From Gordonia asplenii (lineage in GTDB: Bacteria; Actinomycetota; Actinomycetes; Mycobacteriales; Mycobacteriaceae), in assembly GCF_012933505.1 (NCBI RefSeq), contig NZ_JABBNB010000035.1, forward strand, positions 1-64,000: a DNA stretch of 64,000 nt. The letters run 5' to 3'. Shown piece by piece: positions 26,099-33,910 of this stretch. A program made the position numbers and the translations under genes. The notes beneath the pieces were generated by a model. That model searched no databases. It was not told where the DNA came from and saw only the letters and a program-made list of their open reading frames with translations. Position 1 is the stretch's first letter, and each line of letters opens with the position of its first letter.

Positions 26099-27274
26099 AT
26101 GACGTACTCGGAACAAGAATTGCGGCGGCTCGGATCGTCGTTGGTGGAGACCGCGGGCGATCTCGGCGCGAAGGCTGCGGCCGCAATCTCCGAGTCCGTG
26201 CCGTTCTACCGCGACACGGCCTCGATCGGCGCCGACGATCTGCTGACCAGCTGCACGGAGAATCTGCGCTTCGTCTTCTCCGCGCTGGCCAGCGGCAAGA
26301 CCGCCGACACCACCGCGGCCAGTGAGACCGGGGTCCGCCGCGCGCGGGCGGCCGTCCCACTGCACGAAGTGATGACCGCCTATCGGGTCGGCTTTCGCAG
26401 CGTGTGGGAGCCGGTCATCATCGGTGGCCGCAATCGACCCGAGCTCAGCGCCCAGACGCTGCTGGAAGCGACGGCTCGCGTCGTCGCCGCCCAGGATTCC
26501 TTCACCGACGCGATGGCTATCGCCTATTCGCGCGAGCAGGCGTCGCTGGTGCGTGTCGAGTCCGAACGCCGATCGGCGCTGATCGCCGGCCTGCTGACCG
26601 GCAGCTTGGTTGGCGGGCGCACCCTGTGGGAGATCGCCGATACGCTCGGGCTGCCCAACTCCGGACCGTACGTGGTGGTGGCCGTGTCGTGCGCCGACGT
26701 CGGGCGGTCGCCGATGCCGACGGTTGCCGACGAACTGGGGCACCTCGCGATCCTGTCGGTGTGGCAGTTGATGCCCAACGCCTACGTCGGCGTGGTGCAC
26801 CTGCGCAATCGTTCCCGCCTCCCCCAGCTCATCACCGTCCTCGAACGCCTGGCGCGCACCAGCGTCGGCGTCTCCGGGGTGTACGACAATCTCGCCCAGA
26901 CCGGTGAAGCGCTGCGGCTGGCCCGGATCGCGAGTGCGGGCACACCGCGCGGGGTGCGGGTCACCGTGTTCGACGCCGCGCCGCTGGCCATCGCCGCGGG
27001 CACCGATCCACCGACGATGCGTGCGGTTGCGAGCGGAGTTTTCGCAGGTCTGCCCGACGACGAGCGGGACATGCTTCTCGACACCATTGAGGCGTGGTTC
27101 GAGTGCGCGGGCTCGGCGTCGGACGCGGCGGCACGCCTGTATTGCCACCCCAACACGGTTCGCCATCGCCTCCACCGGGTGGAGAAACACATCGCCAAGA
27201 GTTTCACCAATCCACGCCATGTGGCCGAGATGTGCGTGGCTCTGGAGGTGGCCCGCAGGTTCGGCCTCGACTGA
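26099..27274 (+). CDS. PucR/CdaR family transcriptional regulator
   Basis: The 391-aa protein has a helical N-terminal sensory region (residues 1-165, with VRRARAAVPLHEVMTAYRVGF, typical of RsbT co-antagonist-like domains). A GGDEF-like CdaR domain follows at about 170-310. The C-terminal helix-turn-helix is SASDAAARLYCHPNTVRHRL with HRVEKHIAKSFTNPRHVAEM. Family members activate divergent catabolic operons in response to substrate. It is divergent from the dioxygenase-P450 operon and shares a 177-bp promoter region carrying two identical palindrome cores. Confidence 0.9.
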   Translation: MTYSEQELRRLGSSLVETAGDLGAKAAAAISESVPFYRDTASIGADDLLTSCTENLRFVFSALASGKTADTTAASETGVRRARAAVPLHEVMTAYRVGFRSVWEPVIIGGRNRPELSAQTLLEATARVVAAQDSFTDAMAIAYSREQASLVRVESERRSALIAGLLTGSLVGGRTLWEIADTLGLPNSGPYVVVAVSCADVGRSPMPTVADELGHLAILSVWQLMPNAYVGVVHLRNRSRLPQLITVLERLARTSVGVSGVYDNLAQTGEALRLARIASAGTPRGVRVTVFDAAPLAIAAGTDPPTMRAVASGVFAGLPDDERDMLLDTIEAWFECAGSASDAAARLYCHPNTVRHRLHRVEKHIAKSFTNPRHVAEMCVALEVARRFGLD

Positions 27275-27331
27275 GCACGACTGTGCCAGTGAAATGAGCC
27301 ACCACGCTGCATCCGGGCGGGTCTGCCCGGT

Positions 27332-27337
27332 TACACT
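27332..27337 (+). promoter_or_regulatory. Leaderless -10 promoter of the 32-aa membrane protein
   Basis: TACACT fits TANNNT and is followed by seven bases and the GTG at 27345. No ribosome binding site is visible. This supports translation of the small ORF and places the nitrobindin gene in the same transcript. Confidence 0.6.
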
Positions 27338-27344
27338 CCTACCC

Positions 27345-27443
27345 GTGGTCCTTTTCTTTGAAATCTTGTTGGTGATCGCATCGGTGATGATCACCTGGTT
27401 CGGTCTGTACGCGCTCTACCGCCTGGTCAAAGACGAATCGTGA
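27345..27443 (+). CDS. Small single-span membrane protein, 32 aa
   Basis: GTG 27345 to TGA 27443 encodes [20 protein letters not shown] then [12 protein letters not shown]. It is one hydrophobic helix of about 24 residues with a basic, charged end. Three features argue that it is real: a leaderless TACACT promoter seven bases upstream, a strictly membrane-like composition, and a GTGA overlap with the following nitrobindin gene. No function is known to me; it may anchor or regulate a membrane partner. Confidence 0.6.
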   Translation: MVLFFEILLVIASVMITWFGLYALYRLVKDES

Positions 27444-28087
27444 CGTCGAGCGACGATAGCCGCCCGGAAGGATTGCGTTCCGGGAACGAGGCCATCGAAG
27501 CAGCCGAGGAACGAGCCAAGCACACGGGCGATCGAAACCTGCCCAAGTGGGGCGACCTCCCGGTCCCGCACGACACCGCAAACCTACGCCTGGGTGCCGA
27601 TCTGCATCCGGGCCTGCTCGGTTTGCTGCCGCTGGTCGGCATCTGGGTCGGCGAAGGCGAAGGCCACGACCCGATCACCGGCAACGATTACCCGTTCGGC
27701 CAGCAGATCATCGTCAGCCATACCGGCGAGAACTACCTGAACTGGTCCTCGCGCATCTGGCGGCTCGACGCCGACGGCAACGTCGACCGCGCCGACCTGC
27801 GCGAGAGCGGCTTCTGGCGGATCAGCGAAGACGACAACATCGAACTCCTCCTCGCCCATGCCGAGGGCTGGATCGAGTTGTTCTACGGCCGCCCGCTCAA
27901 CCAGACCTCCTGGAACATGACCACCGACGTGGTGATCCGCACCGAGACCGGCGCTCACGCCGGCGGAGCGAAACGCCTCTACGGGCTGGTGCCCGACGGC
28001 GACCTCGCCTACGTCGAAGAGCGCGTCGACGCCGACGGCGACCTGACCCCGCGCCTGTCCGCGAAGCTCAAGCGCTACGCGGGGTAG
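27440..28087 (+). CDS. Nitrobindin-like / FABP-like beta-barrel protein (Rv0813c family)
   Basis: The 215-aa protein begins with about 45 disordered residues and then forms a ten-strand barrel. The signature is [14 protein letters not shown] (GxWxGxG), then [17 protein letters not shown] and [18 protein letters not shown]. The family binds heme or fatty acids, and some members isomerise peroxynitrite. In heme-binding homologues as I remember them, the C-terminal strand reads PHLSA with the proximal His; here it reads [12 protein letters not shown], with Arg at that place, so heme binding is doubtful. The start GTG overlaps the 32-aa gene. Confidence 0.88.
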   Translation: MTSSDDSRPEGLRSGNEAIEAAEERAKHTGDRNLPKWGDLPVPHDTANLRLGADLHPGLLGLLPLVGIWVGEGEGHDPITGNDYPFGQQIIVSHTGENYLNWSSRIWRLDADGNVDRADLRESGFWRISEDDNIELLLAHAEGWIELFYGRPLNQTSWNMTTDVVIRTETGAHAGGAKRLYGLVPDGDLAYVEERVDADGDLTPRLSAKLKRYAG

Positions 28088-28803
28088 AACGTCGGGCTGA
28101 CCCGCGGAAATCTGTCAACCTTGATCCACCGATGGCACCCCGTCCGCTGGTTGAGCCGGTCCGAGCGCCGTGCTGCCGGTTGAGCCGGACGAGCGCCGTG
28201 CTGAGCGAGGCGCTAACCGAGTCGAAGTAGCGCTAGCCGAGGCCGTGTCGAAACCTCTCAGCCACAACGACTTTCGATGATGCGCGCCAATATCGGCGAC
28301 GTCACCCGGCAAGTGACGCATGTGCACCCGACGGGTGCACATGCCTCGATGTTCGATACCATCACAGTTCGACACGTGCTCGACCATCAAATGCATTGTG
28401 GTACAGGGGTTTCGACATGCTCGTCACTTCGACTCGGCTATCGCCTCGCTCAGTACGGCGCGCTTGCGCTCCTCGCGGCTCAACCAGCAGATGCAGTGCC
28501 CCGACCGGTGAAACCAGGCTCAACCAGGAGATGGAGTGCCCGCCGTCGGTGAAACCAGGCTCAACCGAGACTCAACCACCAGATGACGACTTTTTCAGGT
28601 CAAAGGAGCTAACGGTGTGCGGGCATCGTATGGCCGCGTGGAACTTCGGTCGATGCCGGCGTGTAGGGCCGCTCGGGCAGCGGCGCATATGCCGACACCA
28701 GAGTCCGGACCAAGCCAATCAATGCGCGATCTCAACTCGCCGGCTATTCGGCTTCAGTACCGTTAGTCACCGTTAGTCGCAACCACAAGATTGGAGCCGC
28801 GCA
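28088..28803. repeat. Repeat-rich spacer with 40-bp tandem units and a 12-bp palindrome
   Basis: No gene is supported. At 28140-28260 lie degenerate copies of the GGTTGAGCC / GTCGAA repeat. GCATGTGCACCC and GGGTGCACATGC (28318-28344) form a perfect 12-bp inverted repeat around GAC. At 28477-28590 a unit starting GGCTCAACCAGCAGATGCAG is repeated at 28517 and, truncated, at 28558 (period 40-41 bp), each ending in GGTGAAACCA. These are intergenic repeats rather than a promoter signature. Confidence 0.7.
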
Positions 28804-29787
28804 GTGCCCCTCGCCCCGGATGTTGCCCGCGATATCGCCCGTCAATATTACGGTGTCGACGCGGAGGTGTCACCACTCGCTGGCGAGCGCGACGACAACT
28901 TTCGGGTAGCCACGGAGGACTCCACGTGGATGCTGAAGATCGTGCACAGTGCGGAGCCGTGGACGGTTACCCGGTTTCAAAGCGAGATCCTCGCCCATCT
29001 CGCGGGCGGTCCGGTGTCGGCACCACGGCTCATAACGACCGTCGATGGCGAACCGCATGCGCGCCTCGACGACGGCCGCGCGATTCGCATGACATCATTC
29101 TCGCCCGGCGTGAAGATTCGAATGGCGAAGTCACAGAATCTATTTCGCCTCGGCGCTGCCATCGCCGACCTCGACGCCGCGCTAGCCGACCTTGATCCCG
29201 GGGACTACGGTCAGGACCTGGCGTGGGATCTTCAGCAGCCCGAACGCGCCTGTCGACTCCTTGACGACCTGCCGCAATTGGACTCGGACGGAACCTTGAG
29301 CGGCGCGTTCGAGCGCTTCGATGCCGACGTCGCGCCACGCCTGGCGATGCTTCCGTCGCAGCTCGTCCACAACGACGCCAACCCCGACAACATCCTCGTC
29401 GACGGCGATCGGTTCGAGTTCATCGACTTCGGAGACGCCGTGGTCGCACCGCGGGTCGTCGATCTCGCTGTCGCGGCGTCGTACTTCGTCGGTGCGCCGA
29501 GCGCGCTCGACGGCGACCCGGTACTGGGTGCGGCGACCGACGTGCTCGTCGGATACCACCGGCGAACTCCATTGAATGACAACGAGATCGGTCTCCTGCA
29601 CGAGCTCCTGATCGCGCGGGTGGTCACCGCGATCACGATTGCGTCGTGGAACGCCGAGCAGTCTCCAGGCAACCGAGACTATCTGCTGCGGCACACCGGC
29701 GCGGCGTGGCATCGGCTCGAGATCCTGAACTCAGCGGATCGTGACGGCGTCGCCCGAGACCTCGAAGAACGGTTGGCAGCCGAATGA
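28804..29787 (+). CDS. APH-family small-molecule kinase (hydroxylysine/homoserine kinase-like)
   Basis: The 327-aa protein has the aminoglycoside-phosphotransferase fold. The N-lobe shows LAGERDDNFRVATEDSTWML with the ATP lysine in MLKIVHSAE. The catalytic loop is LVHNDANPDNILVD (H-x-D...N) and the metal motif is FIDFGDAVVAPRVVDLA. GTG 28804 has GGAG seven bases upstream. The gene overlaps the downstream class III PLP enzyme by four bases. Kinases of this group paired with such PLP proteins phosphorylate hydroxylysine or ethanolamine before elimination of phosphate. Resistance to an antibiotic is unlikely in this context. Confidence 0.82.
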   Translation: MPLAPDVARDIARQYYGVDAEVSPLAGERDDNFRVATEDSTWMLKIVHSAEPWTVTRFQSEILAHLAGGPVSAPRLITTVDGEPHARLDDGRAIRMTSFSPGVKIRMAKSQNLFRLGAAIADLDAALADLDPGDYGQDLAWDLQQPERACRLLDDLPQLDSDGTLSGAFERFDADVAPRLAMLPSQLVHNDANPDNILVDGDRFEFIDFGDAVVAPRVVDLAVAASYFVGAPSALDGDPVLGAATDVLVGYHRRTPLNDNEIGLLHELLIARVVTAITIASWNAEQSPGNRDYLLRHTGAAWHRLEILNSADRDGVARDLEERLAAE

Positions 29788-31040
29788 CGTCGAACCCGGA
29801 ATCGTTGCAGTACAGACGCGCCCGCGCACTCGGGCCCGCTAGTCGACTGTTCTACCGCGAGCCGCTGCATATCGTCCGCGGCATCGGGACCAGCTTGTTC
29901 GACGCCGACGGGGTCGAGTACCTCGATGCCTATAACAACGTGCCGGTGGTGGGACATTGCCACCCGCGCGTGGTGGACGCACAGAATCGGCAGGCGGGCC
30001 TCCTCAACACGCACACTCGATACCTGAGCGACCACATCGTCGACTATGCCGAGCGCCTCCTCGCGACATTCCCCGCGGATCTGTCGAACATCATGTTCAC
30101 CTGCTCGGGCAGCGAAGCCGTCGACCTCGCGGTGCGGATCGCCCGGCATGGTCGGGCGGGGACCGGCATCATCGTGACCGAGAACGCCTATCACGGCACA
30201 ACCGCTGCGGTAGCGGCGATTTCACCATCGCTCGGGACTGGACAGCCACTTGGAGCCGATGTACGAGTCGTGCCATCGCCACATCGCCTCGATGATGTCG
30301 CGTCCGCCTTTCCCGCCGCTGTGCAGACTGCCGTCGACGACTTGAATCGGCACGGTCACGGAGTCGCGGCTTTCATCGCCGATTCGATCTTCTCATCCGA
30401 CGGCGTGGTTTCTGATCCAGTCGGATTCCTGTGCGGCGCAGCGGAAGTAGTGCGATCCGCTGGCGGACTGTATATCGCCGACGAGGTGCAACCGGGCTTC
30501 GGCAGGACCGGAGCGCACATGTGGGGATTCGATCGGCACCACGTGGTACCCGACATGGCGGTTCTCGGTAAGCCGATGGGGAACGGAATGCCGATCGCAG
30601 CCACGGTGCTGCGTCCCGATCTCGCCGAACAGTTCGGTTCGCAGATCCGGTATTTCAACACCTTTGCCGGAAATCCCGTCGCGATCGCGGCGGCCGACGC
30701 CGTACTCGACGTGATCGAAGACGAGGAACTGATCGGGAACGCACAGCGAGTGGGTGCGTACCTGAAAAGTCAGTTGCAACGCATGAGCAGCGATCTTCCC
30801 CGAATCAGCGAGATACGCGGTGCCGGACTGTTCTTGGGTGTCGACGTCGTCGACGACGACGGTCGACCAGACCGCGGAGAAGCCGATCGGCTGGTCAACG
30901 GCTATCGCGACGCCCGGGTGCTGATAGGATCTGCGGGACAAGGCAACTCGGTGTTGAAAATCCGGCCCCCGTTGCCGTTTTCGATGAACGATGCCGATCG
31001 CTTCCTGACCGTCACCGAACAGCTACTCGCATCTCGGTGA
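29784..31040 (+). CDS. Class III PLP-dependent aminotransferase/phospholyase (AGXT2L-like)
   Basis: The 418-aa protein has the class III features YNNVPVVGHCHPRVVDA near the N-terminus, MFTCSGSEAVDLAVRIAR at the cofactor phosphate site, ADEVQPGFGRTG with the PLP-pairing Asp, and the Schiff-base Lys in VLGKPMGNGMPIA. RYFNTFAGNPVAIAA and the C-terminal RGAGLFLGVDVVDDD complete the family pattern. Coupling to an APH kinase makes a phospho-lyase (5-phosphohydroxylysine or phosphoethanolamine) more likely than a plain transaminase. A strong terminator follows. Confidence 0.85.
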   Translation: MTSNPESLQYRRARALGPASRLFYREPLHIVRGIGTSLFDADGVEYLDAYNNVPVVGHCHPRVVDAQNRQAGLLNTHTRYLSDHIVDYAERLLATFPADLSNIMFTCSGSEAVDLAVRIARHGRAGTGIIVTENAYHGTTAAVAAISPSLGTGQPLGADVRVVPSPHRLDDVASAFPAAVQTAVDDLNRHGHGVAAFIADSIFSSDGVVSDPVGFLCGAAEVVRSAGGLYIADEVQPGFGRTGAHMWGFDRHHVVPDMAVLGKPMGNGMPIAATVLRPDLAEQFGSQIRYFNTFAGNPVAIAAADAVLDVIEDEELIGNAQRVGAYLKSQLQRMSSDLPRISEIRGAGLFLGVDVVDDDGRPDRGEADRLVNGYRDARVLIGSAGQGNSVLKIRPPLPFSMNDADRFLTVTEQLLASR

Positions 31041-31089
31041 CGGCGTGACTCACATGAAGTCGGCGGTGTAACCCCCACAGGAATGGCAC

Positions 31090-31142
31090 AACCCGAACGG
31101 AATTTCCGTTCGGGTTTGGCCTTATCGTTCGGGTTTGGCCTT
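31090..31142 (+). terminator. Terminator of the kinase-phospholyase operon with duplicated 3-prime arm
   Basis: AACCCGAACGGAA and TTCCGTTCGGGTT form a perfect 13-bp inverted repeat around one T, followed by TGGCCTT. The 3-prime arm plus tail, CGTTCGGGTTTGGCCTT, is then repeated at 31126-31142. It lies 50 bp after the phospholyase stop. The duplicated arm could pair with the same 5-prime arm, giving two alternative stems. Confidence 0.75.
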
Positions 31143-31167
31143 CGGGTGTGCTGGCGCACCCAATCAG

Positions 31168-31182
31168 TTCTGCACAACAGAA
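31168..31182. promoter_or_regulatory. Small inverted repeat upstream of the gentisate operon
   Basis: TTCTG-CACAA-CAGAA lies 42 bp before the gentisate dioxygenase ATG. Position and size fit an operator for an aromatic-catabolism regulator (IclR or MarR type), but no such regulator is encoded in the window. The arms are short, so it may be chance. Confidence 0.3.
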
Positions 31183-31223
31183 TCTCATGTTCTTCTCTGC
31201 GACGTTCGGGACATCCTTGAGAC

Positions 31224-32354
31224 ATGACCGACACCGACACCCCCGTACGGCTGCACGCCGTCGACGCACCGGGCCAACCCGTGGTGACTCCAGAATTGAC
31301 CGAGCTCTACCGCGGCTTCGAGTCCGAACTCCTCGTCCCGCTGTGGACCGAGATCGGCGACCTGATGCCGGCCCATCCTCACCCTACGGCGTTACCCCAC
31401 TTGTGGCGGTGGAAGAACTTGCGCGAGTTGGCTTCTCGCGCCGGTGAGATCGTGCCGGTCGGCCGCGGCGGCGAACGGCGGGCGATCGCCCTGGCCAACC
31501 CGGGCCTCGGCGGCCGTCCGTTCGTCACTCCGACGCTGTGGGCCGCGATCCAGTACTTGATGCCCGGCGAGGATGCACCCGAGCATCGCCACACGCAGCA
31601 CGCGTTCCGATTCGTCGTCGAGGGCGAAGGCGTGTGGACGGTCGTCGGCGGCGATCCGGTAGCGATGCGCCGCGGCGACTTCCTGCCGCAGGCCGGCTGG
31701 AATCTGCACGCCCACCACAATGCGACCCGCGAGCCGATGGCGTGGATCGACGGCCTCGACATCCCCCTGCAGTATCAGCTCAACGCGCAGTTCTTCGAGT
31801 TCGGCCGCGACGCACTTTCCGAGGGTGAGCGCACGACGCCGGAGCGCTCACGCTCCGAACGACTCTGGGGTCACCCCGGTCTGCGCCCGATCGGCGCGAC
31901 GTCGTCGGCGCCCGGCAGCCCGCTGCTCGCCTACCGCTGGGAGCACACCGACCGCGCCCTGACCGACCAACTCGACCTCTACGCCGAGGGATTCGCTTCC
32001 GGCACAATCGAACCCGGCCACGCCGCGGTCCGCTTCACCGACCCTCGCGACGGCTCCGACGTTCTGCCGACGATGCGCGCAGAAATGCATCGCGTCGTCC
32101 GCGGCACCGAGACCGAGCCGACTCGGCAGACCGGTTCGTCGGTCTATCAGGTCTTCGACGGTTCGGGAGTCGTCACCGTCGACGACCACACCTGGAGCGT
32201 CACTCGCGGCGATCTCTTCGTGGTGCCGTCCTGGTCGACGCTGTCGGTGCGTTCCGAAGCCTCCGCCGACGATTCCGACTCCGGCGCGCTCGACCTGTTC
32301 ACCTTCTCCGACGCCCCCGTCTTCGAAGCACTTCGCCTGCACCGCAAGGCCTGA
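31224..32354 (+). CDS. Gentisate 1,2-dioxygenase
   Basis: Cleaves gentisate to maleylpyruvate using Fe(II). The 376-aa bicupin has the N-terminal signature LVPLWTEIGDLMPAHPHP and the metal-binding cupin EHRHTQHAFRFVVEGEGVWT, whose histidines hold the iron. GDFLPQAGWNLHAHHN and WIDGLDIPL follow. The second cupin (SSVYQVFDGSGVVTVDD, VPSWSTLSVRS) lacks the His cluster. First gene of an operon with the hydrolase (30-bp gap) and isomerase that complete gentisate degradation to fumarate and pyruvate. Confidence 0.95.
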   Translation: MTDTDTPVRLHAVDAPGQPVVTPELTELYRGFESELLVPLWTEIGDLMPAHPHPTALPHLWRWKNLRELASRAGEIVPVGRGGERRAIALANPGLGGRPFVTPTLWAAIQYLMPGEDAPEHRHTQHAFRFVVEGEGVWTVVGGDPVAMRRGDFLPQAGWNLHAHHNATREPMAWIDGLDIPLQYQLNAQFFEFGRDALSEGERTTPERSRSERLWGHPGLRPIGATSSAPGSPLLAYRWEHTDRALTDQLDLYAEGFASGTIEPGHAAVRFTDPRDGSDVLPTMRAEMHRVVRGTETEPTRQTGSSVYQVFDGSGVVTVDDHTWSVTRGDLFVVPSWSTLSVRSEASADDSDSGALDLFTFSDAPVFEALRLHRKA

Positions 32355-32384
32355 CGGCCACCGACCTCCACCTAGGGACATCCA

Positions 32385-33233
32385 ATGAAACTCGCCACCA
32401 TCCGCACCGCCGCCGGTACCCGCGCGGTCAGCCTCGACGCCGCGTCGGGCAGTCTGGTCGATCTCGGCGTCTCCGACGTCGGAACGCTTCTCGCTCAACC
32501 TGATTGGCGTGCCGTCGTCGAGCAGGCCGACGGTGAGAAGTTCGACGCCGCGGCGGTGGACTTCGCGCCAGTCGTGCCCGCGCCGTCGAAGGTCGTCTGC
32601 GTCGGACACAACTACCGCAACCACATCCGGGAGATGGGCCGCGAGATGCCCTCCTACCCAACGCTGTTCACCAAGTTCGCCGACTGTCTGATCGGCGCGA
32701 ACGATACGATCGAAAAGCCGAAGGAGACCGACGCGCTGGACTGGGAGGTCGAGCTCACCATCGTCATCGGGCAGACCGTCCGTCGCGCCGACGAGGAATC
32801 GGCCGCCGCGGCCATCGCGGGATTCACCGTGATGAACGATATCTCGGTGCGCGACTGGCAGTTTCGCACCATCGAGTGGACGCAGGGCAAGATCTGGGGC
32901 GACTCGACACCCGTCGGCCCCTACCTGGTGACTCCCGACGAGCTGCCGGGTGGCGTGCGCCCCGAACTCGCGGTCAGCACCGTCGTCGATGGGCAGACAA
33001 TGCAGTCCGACAACACCGCGGACCTGCTCTTCGATCCGGTCCACCTGGTGCAATACATCTCGACGATCCTCCCGCTGCGTCCCGGTGACCTGATCGCCAC
33101 CGGCACCTCGGCCGGTGTCGGCCACGCCCGCGATCCGAAGATCTACCTCCAGCCCGGCCAAGAGGTGGTCGCGTCGATCGATAGTCTTGGGGAATGTCGG
33201 AACACCGTGGTGGAGCAGGCGTGCGAACGCTGA
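32385..33233 (+). CDS. Fumarylpyruvate hydrolase (FAH family)
   Basis: The 282-aa protein of the fumarylacetoacetate hydrolase family shows VVCVGHNYRNHIREMGRE, the metal ligands in ALDWEVELTIVIG, the motif GFTVMNDISVRDWQ, and TGTSAGVGHARDP near the C-terminus. Between gentisate dioxygenase and maleylpyruvate isomerase, the expected reaction is hydrolysis of fumarylpyruvate to fumarate and pyruvate. The 3-prime end overlaps the isomerase gene by 40 bp. A CCTAGGGA-like ribosome binding site precedes ATG 32385. Confidence 0.9.
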   Translation: MKLATIRTAAGTRAVSLDAASGSLVDLGVSDVGTLLAQPDWRAVVEQADGEKFDAAAVDFAPVVPAPSKVVCVGHNYRNHIREMGREMPSYPTLFTKFADCLIGANDTIEKPKETDALDWEVELTIVIGQTVRRADEESAAAAIAGFTVMNDISVRDWQFRTIEWTQGKIWGDSTPVGPYLVTPDELPGGVRPELAVSTVVDGQTMQSDNTADLLFDPVHLVQYISTILPLRPGDLIATGTSAGVGHARDPKIYLQPGQEVVASIDSLGECRNTVVEQACER

Positions 33234-33910
33234 CCGATTCGCTGCGCTGGGCGAGACTCGGGACGTCGGCCCTCGACGAGATAGTCAGTGGCACAGGAAT
33301 TTTCGGTGTCACCGACTGGGACGCCGACTGTGCCCTGCCGGGGTGGACGCATAGACATCTCGGTGCTCATCTCGCCGCGAACGCCGACGCGCTGGGCAAC
33401 CTGGTCCGCTGGGCCGCGACGGGTGAAGCCACTCCGATGTACTCCTCGCCTGAGCAACGCAACGCCGACATCGCGCTCGGATCCCAGCGGCCGGTCGCCG
33501 ACATCGTCGGGTGGTTCACCGCGTCGAGCGCCGCCCTGTTCGAGGCGATGGCTGCGCTGACTCCCGACCAGTGGCAGTCGCCGGTGGTCACGGCGCAGGG
33601 CCGCACCGTCCCGGCCACCGACATTCCGTGGATGCGCGCCCGCGAGGTCTGCATCCACGCGGTCGACATGGGCACGGGTTTCACGTTCGCCGACCTGCCC
33701 GACGACTTCTTGAGGGCATTGATCGACGACGTCGTGGCCAAGCGCGGCGCGCAGGAGTCCCGACCGGGCATCACGCTGTCGGCGGGCGAACAGTCGTGGA
33801 CGCTCGGCGACGGAGCCGTAGACGTGAAGGCGTTCCTGCCGGATCTGGCGGCCTACCTGACCGGACGCACGGAGCTGGCACAGGCACCGACGCTGGGAGC
33901 ATGGCTGTAA
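33194..33910 (+). CDS. Mycothiol-dependent maleylpyruvate isomerase
   Basis: Isomerises maleylpyruvate to fumarylpyruvate using mycothiol. The 238-aa protein has the DinB-like four-helix N-terminal domain with metal ligands in WTHRHLGAHLAANADAL and REVCIHAVDMGTGF (E and H), and a small C-terminal SCP2-like domain (TLSAGEQSWTLGDGAVDV). The metal triad is intact. ATG 33194 lies inside the 3-prime end of the hydrolase gene. A later in-frame GTG at 33221 would give VRTLTDSLRWARLGT and is an alternative. The required thiol is supplied by the mshD pathway in this window. Confidence 0.9.
   Translation: MSEHRGGAGVRTLTDSLRWARLGTSALDEIVSGTGIFGVTDWDADCALPGWTHRHLGAHLAANADALGNLVRWAATGEATPMYSSPEQRNADIALGSQRPVADIVGWFTASSAALFEAMAALTPDQWQSPVVTAQGRTVPATDIPWMRAREVCIHAVDMGTGFTFADLPDDFLRALIDDVVAKRGAQESRPGITLSAGEQSWTLGDGAVDVKAFLPDLAAYLTGRTELAQAPTLGAWL

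Noticed and set aside
28804-29787. Aminoglycoside resistance gene
   Set aside because: The APH fold is shared by many metabolic kinases, and coupling to a class III PLP enzyme points to catabolism.
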